A DNA stretch of 64,000 nt from Zygaena filipendulae (lineage: Eukaryota; Arthropoda; Insecta; Lepidoptera; Zygaenidae), in contig OU015677.1 of NCBI GenBank assembly GCA_907165275.2, forward strand, positions 1,240,001 to 1,304,000. The letters are read 5' to 3'. Of this stretch, positions 10,674 through 21,900 are shown in pieces; positions within the stretch are counted from its first letter, which is position 1, and every line of letters starts with the position of its first letter. Both the position numbers and the translations under genes were made by a program. Below the pieces are notes generated by a model. The model had not been told where the DNA came from. It saw only the letters and a program-made list of their open reading frames with translations, and did not search any database.

Positions 10674-11500
10674 ATGCCGCGCAATTATAAAGAAAAACGT
10701 CTCGTGGGAGTTGGTCGGAACGGAAGATCGAATGATTAAAGCGCTCGATGCCGTTAAGAATGGCAAGCAAAGAGTTTTCGGTGCCCGTTATGACATTAAA
10801 AAGACGTGCTAAAGGAATTAATAAAGTAAAAGCTCTAGGTGCAGTTAAATATTTAGGTAGGCCTCAACAGGAAAATCAGCTGGTGGAGCACATTAAAGAT
10901 ATGGAGATAAGGATGTATGGATTGACGCGATCACAGTTGTTATCCTTGGCATACCAACTTGCTGAAAAAAACAACATATCACACCGATTCCATGGAGAAA
11001 AAGCTGGTGTTGACTGGCTTAGAGGGTTTCGTCTGCGACATCCAGATATTACCCTACGTGCTCCAGAGTCCATCTCAACTGCTCGAGCTCGTGCCTTTAA
11101 TAAATCAATTGTGGATAAGTTCTATTCCGTGTTGAAAGAAGTTCAAGATGCGAAACATTTTCCACCCCATCGAATCTACAATGTTGATGAGACGAGTGTT
11201 TCTTCGGTACCGACCAAAAACACTAAAGTGTTTGCAGAAACTGGACGTAAACAAGTGGCTAGAGTAACATCCGCTGAAAAAGGAGAAACTACAACAGCGG
11301 TAGTTTGTATGTCCGCATCTGGAACTTTTGTCCCACCTATGTTCATCTTTCGTAGGATTCGCATGAAGATAGAGCTAATGAATGGTGCCCCACCAGGATC
11401 CACATGGGCATGTAATTCAACAGGATGGACGAAACTGGAGGTTTTCACCGAGTGGTTTGATCATTTCCTAAAACATACGAAGCCTTCCGAAGATTTTTGA
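10674..11500 (+). pseudogene. Pogo-like (CENP-B / DDE_1 type) transposase, frameshifted and truncated
   Basis: The start MPRNYKEKR lies just after a TTTTTTTTCAG tract. The reading frame then breaks at least twice before 10748, with fragments such as MIKALDAVKNGK in one frame and ASKEFSVPVMTLKRR in the next. From 10748 a 250-codon frame runs through a CENP-B-type helix-turn-helix region (LVEHIKDMEIRMYGLTRSQL, then WLRGFRLRHPDI). It enters the catalytic core, with YNVDET as the likely first Asp and a VVCMSASGTFVPPMFIF segment typical of DDE_1. The frame stops after HTKPSEDF, where the family normally continues to the second Asp and the last acidic residue. The core is therefore missing and the protein inactive. 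Non-coding sequence follows to the right terminus. Confidence 0.85.
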
Positions 11501-11895
11501 CAGTTGATTTATTTTATAAATAATGACTGATCCTAATTAATAAATAATTTTGTGATAAATAAAGACTTTGTGACCACTTACAGAGGATTTTTTTCAATAA
11601 TTATACCAAAATTCAGAATTTTCCTAAACAGGAGGCAAGATGATCCCCAGGATCATCTTGACCGTACCTTAGGGATCATCTTGGACATCAGGGTGTCCAA
11701 GATGATCCTTTGGTAGGGTTTTAAAAAAAGTGAAATCTACCAACAAAAAAAAATCTAAATAAACATTTTGGTTATGAAAAAAGTTAGGTAGATAAATATG
11801 CTAACAGTAAATGTGTTTAAATCTAAATTAAATTAATTATTCTTCAAATAGGGACTATTCTACCTTAAGGGGATCATCTCGTACACCTTTCCCTA

Positions 11896-12084
11896 CTAGC
11901 TGTGCCCTGCGGTTTCACCCGCGGTAATTTCGGAGTTTCCGGATAAAAAATAAATGAAATGAAATGAAATAAACTTTATTTGTTACGACAACCGTTAACT
12001 ATGTCCTTTTCTGTACCCCTGACAACGTGCATGCTAAATTTCATCCAAATCCGTTCAGCCGTTTTTGCGTGATTGAGTAACAAG

Positions 12085-12115
<31 letters not shown>

Positions 12116-12290
12116 AGATAAACTTTATTCAGCAAGAGCAGACACACCACGCAACAAACACTTTACAATACAAAGGTAAAAAAAATAATAACAATAATAT
12201 AATATGGTGCAGGGCCTTGCTAAAAGGGACTCCACTCAGCATGTGCTGCGACCGTAGTAGCCACAGCGCTGGTTTTCAGTGGAGCCCCAG
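11896..12290. repeat. Helitron-like fragments and GATAA-tailed retroelement end
   Basis: CTAGCTGTGCCCTGCGGTTT abuts the pogo right end, followed by GACAACGTGCATGC...AAATTTCATCC pieces of the Helitron-like family. From 12086 an (ATAAG)n tract leads into TTTATTCAGCAAGAGCAGAC ... GGTGCAGGGCCTTGCTAAAA. The same tail is present at 44508-44640, so it is probably the 3' end of a LINE or SINE with a pentanucleotide tail. Confidence 0.6.
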
Positions 12291-12637
12291 CGTTCCGCCT
12301 GCGAAATTATCGGAACTATCATCGTAACAAACATCCAAATGTCCAAACATCCAAACATCCACTTTCACATTTATAATATTAGTAGGATAGTTGTTGTATA
12401 CGTAGGTATGTTGTAAATCTTTGTGTTGTGTCAAATAAAGTATTTTCAATTTAAATTTAAAATATGTAACGTATTTAATAATAATATCTTTATAAAGATA
12501 CTCTATCAGCTATCTAGAGATGGACCTAGGTTAAGTAGATATATCCAACGCACAAAGTCGCTCAAAATACGTTCCTTACGGTAACAAAAAATATTAGAAC
12601 AATAAGAAGGCATGTTATTGCTTTGAATACTTATAGG

Positions 12638-12878
12638 TGGATATAGATAAGCAATAGTGTGTTAACCCACATTGGAGAAATTTTAAATAAATCGGGTTTT
12701 AAAAACATATCGTGATTTTGTTTCAGCATTTTTTTATGTTTAAATATTTTTTGGTATTTATACAATGTAATAAGGTAAACACATAATTAAAAAACGCTCT
12801 ATAACTCTAAATAAAGCGTTTTGAATCAATAACTTAATATTGTGGGTTAACATGTTATTTATTGCTTATCTGCGTCCA
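12638..12878 (+). mobile_element. GGACATAGATAAGCAATA-family MITE, copy D
   Basis: Ends TGGATATAGATAAGCAATAG and TTGCTTATCTGCGTCCA, with the usual GTTAACCCACA subterminal. The right arm has an extra TATT relative to other copies. Confidence 0.8.
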
Positions 12879-13151
12879 GGTGTACCTAATCTGGCGGACG
12901 CTCTAGCATGCATAGGTAGGTAGGATAGGTATAGCAACTGCAGGGGCCAATTATTCTTTATAACCAACAACATTCCTTGCCCTTATTGCGTGTCCTAAAA
13001 CACAATTCCGACGGCTCCAGATGTCAAAATATTAGAAATTAATATTCTGTATACCATAACACATGTTGTAAATGTATTTTTTTAAAGAGAAACTTCTTTG
13101 ATCGCGAGGGAAAAAAAAAATTTGTGTGTGTCCCCCACGCAGCAGAGAACA

Positions 13152-13601
13152 ATCATCATCATCATAACAGTCAAAAGAAGTCCACTGCTGGACACAGGCC
13201 TCCCCCAAGGATCCCGCGCCTCCGGCGCTTCCCGCGTCTAGTGGCGTCCCGCAACCTTCACCGAGTCGTCAGTCCATCTTGTAGCGGGTCTACCCGCACC
13301 GCGTCTTCCGGTCCGTGGTCCACACTCAAGAACTTTCTTGCTCCAACGCTCATCAGTTCTTCGAGCGATGTGCCCCGCCCACTGCCACTTGAGGTTTGCT
13401 TTGCCTCGGGTTATGTGGTTCGCTTGCGGATTTCCACATTTCTGATTCGATCACGTAGCGAAACTCCGAGCCAACGAGCATAGCCCTCTCCATAGCCCTT
13501 TGGGTGACCTTGAGCCTTATTATGTGGCCCATAATGAGTGACCACGTGTCGGTACTCGGTACCATAGATCATCACTGGCAACCCACACTGGTCGAAGACT
13601 T
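13152..13601 (-). mobile_element. RTE-type LINE 3' fragment
   Basis: The plus strand shows AAAAGAAGTCCACTGCTGGA at one end and ATCACTGGCAACCCACACTG near the other. Between them are GC-rich blocks such as GAGCGATGTGCCCCGCCCA and CTGATTCGATCACGTAGCGA. These match, from memory, the reverse complement of the C-terminal reverse-transcriptase coding part and 3' end of RTE LINEs common in Lepidoptera. The insert is 5'-truncated and its frames are interrupted. A second RTE 3' end lies at 52165-52372. Confidence 0.7.
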
Positions 13602-13609
13602 TAGTCGGT

Positions 13610-14515
13610 AAAATCGGTTCAGTAGATCCAGAGATTACCCACTACAAACTCTCAAACTTTACCTCTTTATTATATTAGTAAGATAATTATATTAATGAAA
13701 TTTCAACAATGCGTGAATTAAGCTCCTCACTCATGGTCCGTCTGGTGACTGGTCGGGTCGTACGTCTCGCCAAGGTCATGAGCACAATGCTCGATGAAAA
13801 ACGACAGTAAATAGTTTTGACTTGCGGCCGCACTCAGAGTCATTTCGATTACTTACTTAATTTTATGTAAAGGTTTTTAAAACAAATTGACGCCCTCAGA
13901 GACGAGTGTAACTCCAAATGGCAAAAACACAAAATCAAACAACATATTCAACAACATTGATGTTTTATTCCATAAATACCTACTTAATTTAAAATACAAC
14001 TTTGAATAATTTATAACCATACTAGAAAACTGAAATATAATTGTATAATAAAGAAAATAACATCCAGTGCATTTCTAAAAATCGCGACATTCCGCAGCCA
14101 TTTTGGAAGCTTCCAGTCGGATTTAGCTAGGAATTGAAATCGAACCTAAGCTAACTTAATATAATAATATACATAGAAGCGTTAAAAAGAAATTTATTAA
14201 TTCAAATTTTTTACAATAAACATCAATTCAATCAATCGAAAAATTTTATCGCAAAAAATTTAAATCAAATTTAATATACAATATATTTTATGGTCCACAA
14301 TTTTATTTCATACCTAAGAGAAATCATCAATAATTATGCAACGATAACTATAATATTTTTATTATATAGTCACTGCCTACTCCGAGACTTGGAAGGTGGA
14401 CGTGAAGATTGTACAATGAAATAATAAATAAATTTCGTTTCTATGACGTACAGCATTATTAGTAAGCCTATTAATTCTATGCTTATTTTATTTATCATTA
14501 TAAAAGTGTAGTGGA
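13610..14515. other. AT-rich spacer with a GCCGCACTCAGAG MITE fragment
   Basis: 13826-13915 has GCGGCCGCACTCAGAGTCA and CCTCAGAGACGAG, ends of the palindromic family seen complete at 40028-40262. The rest is AT-rich without a supported exon. Confidence 0.5.
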
Positions 14516-14517
14516 AT

Positions 14518-14965
14518 CAAGATAAATAAGGTATTAGGTAGGGTCAAGATAAACAAGGTAGGGTCAAGATAAATAAGGTAGGTATCAAGATAAATAAGTT
14601 AAGGGTCAAGATAAACAAGGTAGGGTCAGAATAAATAAAGTAGGGTCAAGATAAACACGGTAGGGTCAAGATAAACAAGGTAGAGTCAAGATAAACAAGG
14701 TAGGGTCAAGATAAATAAGGTAGGCTCAAGATAAATAAGGTAGGGTCAAGAAAGGTAGGGAACATAATTAAGGTAGGGCCAAGATAAATAAAAGAGCGTC
14801 AAAACGTTAATGGACAATTGTAAAAAAGGTAGGTCAAGATAAACAAAGTAGGGTCAGAATAAATAAGGTAGGGTCAAGATAAATAAGGTAGGGTCAAGAT
14901 AATTATGGTAGGGAACATAAATAAGGTTAAGTCAAGATAAATAAGGTAGCATCAAAACGTTAATA
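14518..14965. repeat. Tandem repeat, about 20-bp unit GGTAGGGTCAAGATAAATAA
   Basis: About 20 imperfect copies of GGTAGGGTCAAGATAAATAA, varying between AAATAA and AAACAA and with a few truncated units. The phrase AAAACGTTAATRGACAATT occurs twice (about 14800 and 14955), which suggests that the array was duplicated in part. Non-coding. Confidence 0.85.
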
Positions 14966-15469
14966 GACAATTTGTTTATTTCGGTTATCACCGTATCTGG
15001 TATTTTTTGACACACCGGTTTCCTTGTCTAGAAGTTTCTTAATTCAATGCGTTTCTCAATTGTGAGATAAATAATCGAGGACTGTAGTAAAAAAATCATA
15101 GGTTATGAGAAAACGGAGGGTAGCCGGAATCTAATTGGCTCACCTTGAAATTTTAATAATACCTAATGTTATAGTGGTCATACAATTAATTCTACGGTAC
15201 AACAACAATAATTGGGTTTATATTATCTTCTTTCAGAGATACGACACTGATACAGTTCGAAAATATGAATTTAAGGTTTTTTTTTCTTAATACAAACATT
15301 ACGGTAAATATTCAGTATTTTATAGTGAAACTACATAGGTAACCAGTAATAATTTTTTTCTGTATACATTTTTTATGTGACTTGTTTTTTAAGTGTAAAC
15401 ACTTTATATTGAACACTGACTATCGACCAACCTTCCCTAATGCCAACGACTATATGATCAGCCCCCCCC

Positions 15470-15660
15470 TAAGGTCATTTGACCAGTCGGGGTGACTGGT
15501 CAAATGACGATCATTTGACCAGCCCTTTACGGTCACTTGACCATGACCAGTTCCTCTACGATCAGGTGACCAGCCCCTACGGTCAATTACCCAGCCCCTC
15601 ACGGTCACTTGACCATGACCAGCCCCTCTATGGTGACGTGACCAGCCCCCCCCCCCCCCC
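15470..15660. repeat. GGTCACTTGACCAGCCCCT tandem array and poly-C, 3' of UBXN4
   Basis: About nine imperfect units contain the short palindrome GGTCAnnTGACC separated by CAGCCCCTaC, and the array ends in a run of C at about 15647-15660. It lies directly downstream of the UBXN4 stop codon and could be in its 3' UTR. Minor open frames across it follow from the repeat period. Confidence 0.8.
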
Positions 15661-15674
15661 TTCATAGAGCACGC

Positions 15675-15949
15675 TTACATCTGTTGCGTGGAGTTCCCGT
15701 TCCATGTGTTGTTGTCGTCGTCTCCGGTCCGGTCTTCGGTCAACCGGTGGATGTTGCCGCGCCGGCGCACGCCCGGGGCGGCGGGGGGGCGCGGCGCGGG
15801 CGCGGCGGGCGGCGGGGCGGCGGGGGCGGCGGGGGTGGGCGAGCGGCTCGCGCGGGGCGCGGCGGGGGGCAGGATGCGCGCGCGCACCCACTGGTACAGC
15901 TGCTGCGTCGGCGTCAGTATCCAAGTGGTCAGTATGTGCGAGAACAGCG
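15675..15949 (-). CDS. UBXN4: UBXN4 exon 11 (membrane hairpin and C-terminus)
   Basis: Acceptor CTGTCTCTAG|CGCTG, stop TAA at 15675-15677. 275 nt from phase 1. Encodes the hydrophobic SLFSHILTTWILTPTQQLYQ, a Pro/Ala/Arg-rich region, and DDDNNTWNGNSTQQM. The GC content is extreme, so GC-rich frames are open on both strands, but only this one matches the family. Confidence 0.94.
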
Positions 15950-18900
15950 CTAGAGACAGGGGACAGAGATTTTTTTGGGTTGTTAAATATAGCATCCTTA
16001 CTATAAATGGGCAATCAATTCGGTGCTTGGGTTTAAACCCTATAAAAGCCTCCCGCTTACGAGTTCAACTCGATAAAAGACTCAACCTGTTTCAACCCGT
16101 TGATTGCCCATCTATAAAATAATTAATCCTTACTATTATAAACTCGAATGTGGGTTTATTTGTTTGTTTCCTTTTCACGCTTTAACGGCTTAACCGATCC
16201 AACCGATCACCATGAAATTTCATATTCAGAATGCAGAAGGGAATAGGGTACTTTTTATTCCGGAATTCCCGCGGGAACTCCGAAATTACCGCGGTTGAAG
16301 CTCTTTATTCTTTGCCCACACTCGGCACAGTACTCACATATGAGGTTGTCTACGGTGGAGGGGCGGGCGACGACCGCGGCGGCGGCGGCGGCGGCGGGCG
16401 AGCGGCGCGGCAGCACCAGCAGCGCCGCGGACGGCGACAGCTCCAGCTGGCGCAGCGTCGCCGAGGGGTCGGTGAGCTCGCGCCGGGGGAACGCGGTCCA
16501 CAGCGAGAACGCAGAGTCGGACATCTGACGCGCGAGGGGAGGAGACAGAGTCAAATCTATCTATTTACTTATAATAAAACTGTAGAGAAGTCAATTCTGT
16601 ACATTTAGTGGCGCCACCTTTAGTTAATTTCGCATTCGGAAACAATTATTAAATTGTTTACGTCTCGCGGGCCGCATACGCTGTGCACTAAAACGCCTCG
16701 TATCTGCGGTCTCGAGAAATGGCAAAAAACACCGCGCCAGTGCTGCCACGGTGCGGTGATTGGCCGACACTTCCCCATTCGAGGTTGATCTTCGAGCTTG
16801 ATCGTTGAGAGCAAAATTACTGTCGTAAATTTCGAGAAGAAAGCTTCTGATTCCTATATCTACATCCAATATATTCGTGTCGTGATTGTGCTGAGTGTTT
16901 TCAATAAGGATACCTATCTACATCGCTGATCCCGCCCGCGAGCTCGTCTGAGGTGCTGCTGCAGTCGGCCACAAAGGTGAGTGCACAGCCGCCATCTTCA
17001 ACGGTTCGCGAGATACCAAATTTATAGTAAAAATACAGCCCACTTTAAACCCACCATCTCTTTCGAATGTTGCAATAACAAAATTGAATATATTTTCAAA
17101 ATTCATTTTGGAGGATGAATGGTGATCGATACTGATGCCAAAAATGCAATCAGTAAATTTTTTGTCTGTCTGTCTGTATGTGCACGCATGGGTCAAAAAC
17201 CACAGAAGGGATTTTAACCAAACTCGGTACGCTTGTAGTCCATACTCCTGCAGGGCTAAGATGTGCAACACGATAAAATTTTATCAAGTCATTTTATCAA
17301 TTCTCGTCGACATATTGTATGGCTGTGTCGACGAAAATCGATAAAATGGCTCAATAAAATTTTATCGTGTTGCGTATCTTAGACCCGCTGGGCAGGTTAT
17401 AGGCTATATAACATAACGCTAAGACACATAGGAGCTGAGCAGTGACAATAAATTTGAAGCAAGTCGGATGAAAATGCGCTTTCGAGCTCTTATCCTCGCA
17501 TACGATGATCATAAACCAAAAGTATGTATAACAAAGATAATCCTTACATAATCTTCTTTATAAATAAAAAGTAATGTTTGTATGTCTGTCCTCTATGCGT
17601 TTCGAAACCATTGGTCCGATTGTTCTGCCTGCGTCCACAAAGGTTCCTGATCCCAAAACTCAGGCTGGTGAAACCGCGGGGCACAGCTAGTAATATCTAT
17701 ATTCAACCAGCTGTCCCCCGCGGTTTCACCAGCAGTAATTTCGTAGTTCCCGCGGGAATTCCGGGTTACAATGCGCCGGGGGAACGCGGTCCGCAGCGAG
17801 AACGTACGACAGACGGTCAGAGTCAGATATAATTTAATACAAAGTCTGTTTTTGACTTCATATAAAATTACAATAATGGGCATGATGAGAGGGTGTAAAA
17901 ACGAAAATTCTATTTAGTCCGTAAGTTTGATAATAAAAAAATAATGGACAAATTTCTGAAAAAGTTTTTCAAATTAATGAAAATATACTCGGATAAAGCG
18001 CATCGAAAGTTTACGCGTGGGTGCTCGTGAATTTAGGCAACTAGCCTATTGGCTATTGCATATATTCAAAGTCGACCCATAAATAACTTTTCATTACTCA
18101 TGCTCGGAAAGTAGGTCTGAAGTTGCCTGAGAAGCGGGTTGAAAGTAGCCCTTTTCAGCCCTAGAGAGAATCGCTTTCAACTGACAACTGTCAAATTATT
18201 AAAAAAAAACTAGGTCTATTTTCACATTTCTATTGAACCATGTTTCAACTTTCTATACAGCCAGCGCGATGTAAAATTGAAATAACGTAAAGTTTAAGTA
18301 GGTATTAATTAAAATAAAATTCACTCACTTTTTCTTAAGCTAATTCCTATTTATATTTTTTTATTTTCTTTAATTAATACTTAATAATTAAAGAAAATAT
18401 TTTTTTTAGGTCGCCACAATGTAAATAAAAAATACTGGCTGAATAGCTAGCCGGCCAAAGAAAAAGAAATAGGTGGGAAAGTGTCAAGCGACTATCCGAT
18501 CTTCACTCATTTTTTCTTTAGCTAATTCCTATTTTTATTTTGACTTTCCTTGCATTCGTAATGAAAAGCAGTGTTACCCTCGGGAGAAAGTAACTTATTT
18601 AGTGCCTCGAACTATTGGCGCCCTGGCTACGCTCGGGCGCCAAACCCCGTCTCGGCACTAAATGAGTTACTTTCACCCCTTGGATAACAATGTACTATTA
18701 ATAAAATTGGCTATGGCCAGAAAAACAATGGCTAGTGAACTAAATTTTAAGTTTTATTCCGCCATGTGGATAAATAAAAAATAATGGACACGTATTTTTC
18801 ATTTTATACGTAATCAAAATATAACAGAGATACATTAAGTCGGGGTTAAAAAACACAAATCTAAAAAAGCTAAAAATAATAATTTATTTCTTGCTTTTTA

Positions 18901-21900
18901 GTGAGTCGGTTTGTAATTTATCTTAGTTACATTAGCCTACTGTCAACTGCTCATAACCTTTTACAAAATATTGCTTTTCCCGATGCAGGGACGTTAATTT
19001 TTGAGGAGTTCTGCAGGTATACCACCACCAGTTCCACTTCACCATGTACATTGTGACGAACATAAATTGTTTAGAAACCACATTAAAGTTAACGAATCGG
19101 AATCTGTGAAATACCTATTATTTAGTAGTTCCGATGACCATCTGTGGTCTTCATCATCAGTTCCACTTTTTCAAATTTTACTTTCCAAAAGCAAATAAAC
19201 GATTTACTATAAAAAATACCCAAATCGCCATAGGTGTGCCTATAAATTTTGAAGAGTTCCCTCAATTTCTCCAAGATTCCACCATCAGATCCTGACTTGG
19301 TGACAATGTGACCAATTCGAAAGTATCCCCTTTCAAACAAAAAAACAATTTTCCAAATCGCTCTTACTAGAACCCCTGAAATACGTATTATTGTTGAGTA
19401 GTTCCGATGACCATCTGTGGTCTTCATCATCAGTTCCACTTCTTCAAATTTTGCTTTTCGAAAGCAAATGAACGATTTACTATAAAAAATACCCAAATCG
19501 CTATAGGTGTGCCTATAATTTTTGAAGAGTTCCCTCGATTTCTCCAAGATCCCATCATCAGATCCCGACTTGGTAGCAATGGGACCTAATTGGGAGTATA
19601 CCCTTACAAACAAAAAAAGAATTTTTGAAATCGGTCCAACCGTCTTCGAGTAATCGGTGAACATACATAAAAAAAAAAACATACATACAATCGAACATAG
19701 AACCTCCTCCTTTTTGGAAGTCGGTTAAAAAATAAATTGCAGTCATCGAACTATAAAATAGGGGACGAACACCCACCACCACATCCGCTGTGACTTTCGT
19801 GCGATAACTCGAGGGAATTCCATCTCGACCACAATCTTATCAACAATTTTTTAGGGTCATTTGACCATTCAAACGACATAAAAATTGATAAGATATATTC
19901 TGCGGTCAACGTATGAGTGCAAAAAATGATATTTATCTATTAAAATGCACCTATATATTGCCACTGAAGCGAGCAAAACCTTCACAGTCGACTGTAGTCT
20001 AACAAAACTGCCTAAAGCTGTACCAACAAAAATGACTACGCAACCGAACAAGAGAGAAATCGACGCGGTCGAAGGATATTCGGCTACGTCATGGAATAGC
20101 GCGGCGTCACCCAACTATACGACCAATGTCGACAAACTGTACCCTTACTCCGAGGTACCGTACATCGGTCAGTACAAACTGCTCAAAATACCCTTGAATC
20201 TGAACGATCCAATAGAACACGTCGACTATTGGGGCGAGGGGAGGGTCGTCACAAGCGCCGGGGCCAAAGGCTTTCCAAACTGCTACAATGTGAACCAGCA
20301 ATACCGGCTCGTCGGCGCAGGAACGGACGCAGACAAGAAAATACCCAACCGAGTGCCCGTCATCGGTCACCAGAGCTGCGACACGAGCGCCTACATTAAA
20401 GACAACTCGGTAAAAACAGTCACGGTGATGGGAGCATCCATCAGCAAGAGTGCAGCTGCAGACATAGCTCGCATCGTCAACGCCGATTATGGAAAAGTCG
20501 TCATCTACAGCTCCGATGAAAACTTCCACGACGCGAAGGAAATCGAAGAGGCGTTGAGAAAGAAAAACGTGTTGCATTGCAGCGGTCATACGCTGCCCAA
20601 TTTGTTGAAGGAGGTGACTATGTTCACAAACTTCAGGGCTTATTTTAATATAGTCGAAACACAGGACGCGTTGTACAAGAAAGTTTCGAGCGGAGCTTTC
20701 GAAGACGCAGTGAACATCAGCGAAGCGATAAAGCTGAACAACAACAACACTCATCTATCTCAAGTCGTCGATAGACTGCTGGCTAACAAAGAGACCAACT
20801 TAATGTCGTACGCGTACAAGCTATCCGCGGATGCGAGAACTAAGGCCCTGCTCGGCGTATGTTTTCCGTCTATATTCGAGAGGATATTCAACGGGGGCAA
20901 TGTGAAGTTTGTGGGCAAGAGACACGGCCAGGCGTTGAAGGTGGACGCGAACGTCGACAGATATGGCGACAGGCAGGCCTGGGGCGACAGCCACGACAAA
21001 ACCAGCGCTAGAGTCAGTTGGAAACTTGCACCCGTTTGGAATAACAACACTGTGTACTTCCATATAGTGAACAACGAACGCGATATGTATTTGAAATTGG
21101 ACGTGAACACAGACTCGTATGACGACAGACTGGCGTGGGGGGCGCGGTTGACGGAGGAGCTGAGATTCCAATGGACCCTCGAGCCGGTGAGGATCGGCGA
21201 TGAGCTGGTGTTCCTGATCAAGAACCGCCAGTACGGGCAGGGGCTGAAACTGGACTCGACGGTCGACTCGTACGGCGACCGACTGCTGTGGGGGAACGAC
21301 GGCGACGTCTCCAACAACCCCGCCTACTTCGGATGGTACATCCTGCCGTGGCCCTAAATACTGCTGTTCTAAACCTACAAAAACCAACGATTCTGCTGAC
21401 GTTTCCGATAATCGCGCCTGCCTACAATACATACATATGGAACATATTAAAATTAATGATTAGATATTAAGACTACTATATGAACCCATAATTCTTTATT
21501 CATACAAAATAAATGTTGAAAATCATTCTAGCTGATGCATGACCTCGTATGACGTCAGTTGCGTACTGCGTTGACATCAAAATGACGTAAAATGGTACCT
21601 GGGTCATTGATGCAATTTTATATCGCTTCTTTAATGTATGTATGAAATATATACGAGCATATGTATTTCTGTTTTCCTTTCTTAAAATCCTATTTACACC
21701 GTCTAGTGGGGGTTTTATTGGTCGCAATCTTGACACTTTTGTATCAAAGGACGCCGCTTGGAACAGTTGATCCTTGGGTTAAACTAAGCTGATTTAGACC
21801 GGGTGACACGAGGTACCCCCCCTCTCTTGCCCAGGGGAGGGGGGTGAAGAGTACTCCGCCCGCGTTGCAGTCTGCGCTCGATTTCTGCCCACATATAGCT

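Larger units (their letters stand above)
9779..11893 (+). mobile_element. Pogo-type DNA transposon, degenerate, 2.1 kb
   Basis: The termini GGGATAGGTGTACGAGTTGA (left) and TCATCTCGTACACCTTTCCC (right) are inverted repeats flanked by TA on both sides (9777-9778 and 11894-11895). This fits the TA target duplication of the Tc1/mariner/pogo superfamily. Repeated GATCATCTTG / AAGATGATCC motifs lie just inside the right end (about 11635-11710), with a related GTTGATCC...GGATCAAC pair at about 10174-10193. They may be subterminal transposase-binding repeats. The element carries a broken transposase (10674-11500) and a nested 411-bp insertion. Confidence 0.8.
17862..21703 (+). repeat. Duplicated block, copy 1 (with 30K gene 1)
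   Basis: Sequence from ATAAAATTACAATAATGGGC through the 30K gene to TTACACCGTC recurs almost identically at 27175-29527. Copy 1 contains two segments that copy 2 lacks: 18091-18699 (609 bp) and about 18851-19732 (880 bp, an AACCTCCTCC-family insertion). Homology ends exactly where the foldback element begins at 21704. Confidence 0.9.

Noticed and set aside
13124..13483. 119-codon frame rich in Arg, Pro and Ser
   Set aside because: It is an out-of-frame reading of the reverse-oriented RTE LINE fragment.
14518..14965. Regular short repeats considered as a CRISPR array
   Set aside because: Units are contiguous without unique spacers, and the genome is eukaryotic.
15684..16122. Several plus-strand Gly/Arg/Ala-rich frames
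   Set aside because: They are shadows of the GC-rich UBXN4 exon 11 on the other strand.
20107..21432. Long minus-strand open frames across the 30K genes (also 27931-29256)
   Set aside because: They are antisense shadows of a GC-rich coding region, recur identically in both copies and show no domain. The plus-strand frame has the family motifs.
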